A stretch of 7,431 nt of DNA. It comes from Anaerolineae bacterium. GTDB lineage: Bacteria; Chloroflexota; Anaerolineae; JAAYZQ01. The DNA is taken from contig JAFGOG010000193.1 in assembly GCA_016926595.1 (NCBI GenBank), forward strand, positions 1 to 7,431, given 5' to 3'. This document shows positions 5,301-7,431 of this stretch, piece by piece; position 1 is the stretch's first letter; every line of letters begins with the position of its first letter. The notes beneath the pieces were generated by a model. The model saw only the letters and a program-made list of their open reading frames with translations. It was not told the DNA's origin and did no database searches. Both the position numbers and the translations under genes were made by a program.

Positions 5301-6513
5301 CCTGGCCGACTCGGTGTGGGTCGACTTTGGGGTGACCGGACAGGGGGTCGTGCTGTCGCACATCGACACGGGGGTGCAGTATGACCACCCGGCGCTGGTG
5401 CAGCAGTACCGCGGCAACCAGGGCGGCGGCAACTTTGACCACAACTATAACTGGTTCGACCCGTACGAGCAGTGCCCATCGAACGGCACGATACCCTGCG
5501 ACCCAGGCAGCCACGGCACGCACGTGATGGGCACGATGGTCGGCAGCGACGACCCGACCGACCCGACCAACGCCACCAACGCCATCGGCGTAGCACCGGG
5601 CGCCAAGTGGATCGCCTGCAAGGGCGGCGACGCCGTCAGCGGCTATCTGCTCAACGCCGAGCTGATCGAGTGCGCCGAGTGGATCCTGGCGCCGTGGGAT
5701 CTGACCGGGGCCAACCCCGATCCCGACATGCGGCCCGACGCGGTGAACAACTCGTGGGGCGGTGGGCAGGCGCAGTGGTGGTACAACCAGGCGATCTATG
5801 CCTGGCGGGCAGCGGGCATCTGGCCGTCGTTCTCCAACGGCAACGATGGCCCCAACTGCGGCACGGCGGGCGATCCGGGCGAGATGGACAACGCTATCTC
5901 GGCCGGGGCGACGACCAACACCGCCGGCGACACGATCGCCACCTTCTCCAGCCGCGGCCCGGCGTCGGTGACCGGCAGCATCAAGCCGGACGTGTCGGCG
6001 CCCGGCGCCAACGTCCGGTCGTCGGTGCCGACCAACGGGTATGCCAACTATAGCGGCACGTCGATGGCCAGCCCGCACGTGGCAGCCACGGCGGGGCTGA
6101 TCTGGTCGGCGGCGCCGGAGCTGCGCGGCAACGTGCAGGTGACCGAGTGGATCATGGAGCAGACAGCAGACGTGAAGCTGGACAGCCAGTGCGGCCCGGA
6201 AGGCCCTCCGAACAATGTGTACGGCTGGGGGCGGATCAACGCCTACAACGCGGTGGACTATGCGCTGGGCGAAACGTGGGACGTGCCGTGGCTGACGGTC
6301 GATCCGGTGAGCGGCGTGGTAGCGCCGAGCGTTACGCAGCCGATCGTGCTGACGTTCGACGCGACGGGGCTGACGGTGGGGCAGTGCTACAATGCCGAGC
6401 TCAAGGTGGAGTACAACGACCCGTACATCGTGGAGGAGCTTATCCCGGTGGAGATGTGCGTGGTCGAGTCACTGCGCATCTATCTGCCGGTGATCTACAA
6501 GAGTTATCCGTAG
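2362..6513 (+). CDS. Secreted multidomain S8 (bacillopeptidase F-like) serine protease with kelch and CarboxypepD_reg-like domains
   Basis: A 1383-residue exported protease starting at GTG. Residues 1-26 are a signal peptide (KARALL, then a hydrophobic core, then APMAA). A kelch-type beta-propeller covers about 60-375, with GG motifs near 85, 137, 188, 238 and 357. NILLVDDDWD (382-391) opens a Rossmann/GATase-like alpha/beta domain to about 597. A beta-sandwich spans about 600-704, and a carboxypeptidase-regulatory-like domain (GELAGVVYD to YGYYTV) about 705-791. An I9-type prodomain (ARFVVYLKDQADL to VGFIGPD) lies at 865-952. The S8 domain (about 975-1303) has Asp1002 in SHIDTGVQYDHPAL, His1051 in GSHGTHVMGT, oxyanion Asn1161 in SNGNDGP and Ser1234 in YSGTSMASPH, so it should be active. 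NYNWFDPYEQ and IGVAPGAKWIACKGG resemble bacillopeptidase F. A C-terminal beta domain (about 1306-1368) ends in LRIYLPVIYKSYP. The prodomain lies inside the chain behind some 860 residues, which is unusual. Eighteen cysteines suggest disulfides. The function is likely extracellular protein degradation; the substrate is unknown. Confidence 0.93.
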   Translation: MKARALLSVVVLLSLVLTALPAPMAAQETASPPDRAQKAQQSAPAAPAPVAPDQGAWALGPTMCFDLTRIDAEFFPVTGKVYVLGGRSGANTVGNIYAFDPVAGTCVDTGAVMPTPISNYTINPVNDGTNDLLCTFGGRNSAGGVALDVQCYNPVANSAAVVTTLPPAWTGYTPGAQVVVDNMVYIFGGFNSTAAPYMTARTEKWDPVTNTFTQLGDMNLARSYILAGAVDGMIYAFGGDTFDGAALVAQTIAERMDPAAGTWDDAAVADLPIAGDEGRAFAFDSNSPYPYAGQIVLATMAQWSGASAEVVLYDVATNSYDTTFPDLLNARRNHADAFVPLCTGDPEDGLPGMWVLGGYLTGDNPPYAPTEYFPLPCAAECNILLVDDDWDQYSGEPYNGTGTYYYTSTLEALGYTYDRWDTWTQNDPGLADLQPYDVVVWFTGYAWAGTVTQTNEIDLAAYLDGGGNLILSAEDYLYDQGSTAFGQNYLGIGTFTEDVSDTDPVGNAGDPIGDGLGPYTLTVPTSWPVGGELYPDYAGPGAGAGSPFSFQASGENNSTDLDGGPWRTAFIAWPLEGLADLDDRVEVLGAALDWLCPSGAEAAVYLTPPVQEGTGTPGAVVTYELMLTNMLGQEETFDVVYDSIWPTSGPATVGPVPDGDEEIFQVQVTIPAGAQCNDSDLAVVTAWDSTDTYSDTAELLTTVSGELAGVVYDANTNLPIENARVWVVGVTDPNFYEERLTDAAGQYSFLPIPAGDYLITAAAYGYYTVLDLPITIATCTTIVEEFYLDASNPDLQPQSVSIDVVVDHIFTSNMALNNSGSGDLHFHITEMEGTALSPNKADMPMPSGVDPQVYADLKASADGTARFVVYLKDQADLDAAFGIKDWSARGQYVLDTLRATAQRSQAGLLAALDGAGAEYESRYIVNAVVVTGNAGLVDSIAARPEVGFIGPDAKIPEPKPVDSSAAADSPEVIEWNIKKILADSVWVDFGVTGQGVVLSHIDTGVQYDHPALVQQYRGNQGGGNFDHNYNWFDPYEQCPSNGTIPCDPGSHGTHVMGTMVGSDDPTDPTNATNAIGVAPGAKWIACKGGDAVSGYLLNAELIECAEWILAPWDLTGANPDPDMRPDAVNNSWGGGQAQWWYNQAIYAWRAAGIWPSFSNGNDGPNCGTAGDPGEMDNAISAGATTNTAGDTIATFSSRGPASVTGSIKPDVSAPGANVRSSVPTNGYANYSGTSMASPHVAATAGLIWSAAPELRGNVQVTEWIMEQTADVKLDSQCGPEGPPNNVYGWGRINAYNAVDYALGETWDVPWLTVDPVSGVVAPSVTQPIVLTFDATGLTVGQCYNAELKVEYNDPYIVEELIPVEMCVVESLRIYLPVIYKSYP

Positions 6514-6545
6514 GCAACCGGCTGGCGTATCAGCAGAAGTGAAGC

Positions 6546-6580
6546 GAGGGCCGGCGGGGCAAAGCGCCCCGCCGGCCCTC
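6546..6580 (+). terminator. Strong hairpin after the protease gene, probable terminator
   Basis: A perfect 15-bp GC-rich stem, GAGGGCCGGCGGGGC (6546-6560) with GCCCCGCCGGCCCTC (6566-6580) and the loop AAAGC, begins 33 bases after the stop codon. The following AATGTTTGTG is only weakly T-rich, so release may be inefficient, or the hairpin may mainly protect the mRNA 3' end. Confidence 0.7.
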
Positions 6581-6616
6581 AATGTTTGTGCCACCCTGGG
6601 CGGAGCGAGAAAGCAG

Positions 6617-6629
6617 GCATTGACAATGC
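6617..6629. promoter_or_regulatory. 13-bp perfect dyad over the -35 box of the downstream gene
   Basis: GCATTG-A-CAATGC is a perfect 6-bp inverted repeat with a one-base centre and contains the whole TTGACA -35 box. It may be an operator. Part of the symmetry comes from the -35 sequence itself (TTG/CAA), so a chance origin is possible. Confidence 0.45.
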
Positions 6630-6648
6630 GCCGCGGATCGAGTATAAT
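6620..6648 (+). promoter_or_regulatory. Sigma-70-type consensus promoter of the second secreted protein
   Basis: TTGACA (6620-6625), a 17-base spacer and TATAAT (6643-6648) are perfect consensus. Transcription would start near A6655, 255 bases before the ATG at 6910. It lies 39 bases beyond the protease terminator hairpin, so the two exported genes are separate transcription units. Confidence 0.87.
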
Positions 6649-6859
6649 CACCTCACTACGACACGCGACCACCATCCACACCGCACCTTGACGCGACAGG
6701 GAAGCCGCGAATCTCGCCGATTCAGCCTGGCCAGATTCGGCGCAACGGACCTGCGCCAGGCAGAGCAGTGTACGCACCGCACAGGGTGGAAAGGAGGTAA
6801 AGGCGCACAAGGGAGCCCGGGGTTGTTGTGTGTGGGAACGATCGATCATAAAGATATGG

Positions 6860-6884
6860 CCGGCCTTGCGGCTTTGAAGGCCGG
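6860..6884 (+). repeat. GC-rich hairpin just before the ribosome binding site
   Basis: CCGGCCTT and AAGGCCGG form a perfect 8-bp stem with a nine-base loop (6868-6876). It ends twelve bases before the AAAGGAG of the downstream gene, the same spacing as the last leader hairpin of the protease gene. It could affect ribosome access but does not cover the binding site itself. Confidence 0.6.
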
Positions 6885-6896
6885 GCCGGACCCGAG

Positions 6897-6903
6897 AAAG
6901 GAG
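6897..6903 (+). promoter_or_regulatory. Ribosome binding site choosing the ATG at 6910
   Basis: AAAGGAG lies six bases before the ATG at 6910. An in-frame ATG at 6856 would add 18 residues, but it sits at the edge of the 6860-6884 hairpin, has no good Shine-Dalgarno sequence, and would put a charged stretch before the signal peptide. The later start is preferred. Confidence 0.8.
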
Positions 6904-6909
6904 CCTCGC

Positions 6910-7431
6910 ATGAGATCGAGCAAGCTATTGGTGTTTGTAGCCATCGTGGCCGTGGCGATGGGGGTGTGGGCAGCCATGGCCGCCGCCGCGCCGGCCGGGC
7001 CGGAGACTGGCACGAGGGCGGCTATCGCCGTCGAGCCGCCGATTTCGACCGCCTCGCCAGCACGCGCGCCGGGCAAGGTGGAGCCGGCGGCCCATCCCGA
7101 GGCGGTGCTGTGGGACCAGCCGCTGAGCACGGCCAACCAGGCCGCCTACGTGAACCAGGATTTCCCCGACTTTCCCGACTATTCCTCCTTCCTGGCCGAC
7201 GACTTTGCCAACCCCGCCCCGTGGAGTATCGGCACCATCTTTGTCCCCGGCGACGGGTGGAACGGCTTTACCACCCTGTTCAACGCCACGGCGCTGACGT
7301 GGCAGATCTATGCCGACAACGCGGGCATCCCCGACGGCGACCCGTCGGGCGGCGGCAATCCGCCGGTATGGACACTGACCCTGCCGCCGACCGACCCGCA
7401 GGTGGTGATCAGCAACGGGACGCCGGGCGGG
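6910..7431 (+). CDS. Secreted protein of unknown function, N-terminal 174 residues only
   Basis: The frame is open from the ATG to the window edge. Residues 1 to about 25 are a clear signal peptide: MRSSK, then LLVFVAIVAVAMGVW, then AAMA with a likely cleavage in the alanine run at 24-27. A Pro/Ala-rich, low-complexity linker follows (about 28-64). From 66 a probable beta-sandwich domain starts with VLWDQPLSTANQAAYVNQDF, then YSSFLADDF (91-99), SIGTIFVPGDGWNGF and WQIYADNAGIPDGDPSGGG. I do not recognise a catalytic motif. VLWDQ...NQDF...ADDF, with Trp, Asp and Gly repeated, resembles noncatalytic N-terminal or accessory domains I associate with large secreted proteins of Chloroflexota and Planctomycetota, sometimes with proteases, but this is recollection, not a match. 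The rest of the protein is needed to assign a role. The gene has its own promoter and leader. Confidence 0.85.
   Translation, partial: MRSSKLLVFVAIVAVAMGVWAAMAAAAPAGPETGTRAAIAVEPPISTASPARAPGKVEPAAHPEAVLWDQPLSTANQAAYVNQDFPDFPDYSSFLADDFANPAPWSIGTIFVPGDGWNGFTTLFNATALTWQIYADNAGIPDGDPSGGGNPPVWTLTLPPTDPQVVISNGTPGG

Larger units (their letters stand above)
6655..6909 (+). promoter_or_regulatory. Long structured 5' leader of the second secreted protein
   Basis: About 255 nt without a convincing gene. Pairings are CGAATCT (6708-6714) with AGATTCG (6733-6739), GGCGCA (6739-6744) with TGCGCC (6752-6757), and CCGGCCTT (6860-6867) with AAGGCCGG (6877-6884). The first two touch at 6739 and could be alternatives. 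A full Shine-Dalgarno-like AAAGGAGGT (6790-6798) has no start codon at normal distance behind it. I recognised no known riboswitch class. A regulatory role is inferred from length, structure and the similar arrangement at the protease gene. Confidence 0.45.

Noticed and set aside
4609..6078. A 489-codon open frame on the minus strand opposite the protease gene
   Set aside because: Its composition (Arg, Val, His, Gly) is typical of an antisense shadow, and the opposite strand encodes an intact S8 triad.
6469..6849. A 126-codon minus-strand frame between the two exported genes
   Set aside because: It spans the terminator hairpin and the consensus promoter on the other strand, has no good ribosome binding site and no motif.
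1..7431. CRISPR array, tRNA, rRNA, insertion sequence or defence system
   Set aside because: I found no regularly spaced repeats, cloverleaf, transposase motif or recognisable defence gene. The only repeats are the two dispersed families, the control-region dyads and the hairpins.

Overview
The window is GC-rich, bacterial and densely coded. It most resembles a Chloroflexota (Anaerolineae-like) chromosome. The grounds are the purB subtype, two dispersed repeat families common in such genomes (read in protein as HSERSEES and PLGERAGVRG), and large secreted multidomain proteins, one ending in a YLPVIYKSY-type tail. This placement is inference from style, not from a database match.

Layout. The left part (1-1929) is a minus-strand operon of a nitrilase-superfamily amidase followed by purB (adenylosuccinate lyase, cut off by the window edge). 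The two genes are one base apart, and the stop codon of the first lies inside the Shine-Dalgarno sequence of the second. Positions 1930-2361 form a divergent control region. It holds a consensus promoter facing left, an extended -10 promoter facing right, and a nearly perfect 35-bp dyad overlapping the rightward -35. A leader of about 260 nt with hairpins then runs to the GTG start of a 1383-residue secreted protease. Positions 2362-6513 encode that protease: signal peptide, kelch propeller, an LLVDDD alpha/beta domain, beta-sandwich domains, a carboxypeptidase-regulatory-like domain, an internal I9-type prodomain, a bacillopeptidase F-like S8 catalytic domain and a C-terminal beta domain with a YLP tail. 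A strong hairpin follows. Positions 6620-6909 hold a perfect consensus promoter and a second structured leader of about 255 nt. From 6910 to the edge is the start of a second secreted protein of unknown function.

Working together. The left operon is metabolic: purine synthesis plus a C-N hydrolase of unproven substrate. The right half is an export module for extracellular proteolysis and an unknown beta-rich surface or secreted protein. Both exported genes have their own near-consensus promoter with a dyad over the -35 and a leader of about 255-265 nt, which suggests they are controlled individually, possibly after transcription starts. I see no CRISPR array, tRNA, rRNA, transposase or recognisable defence system. 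The unusual points are the protease architecture, the two leaders, the operator-like dyads and the repeat-derived gene end.
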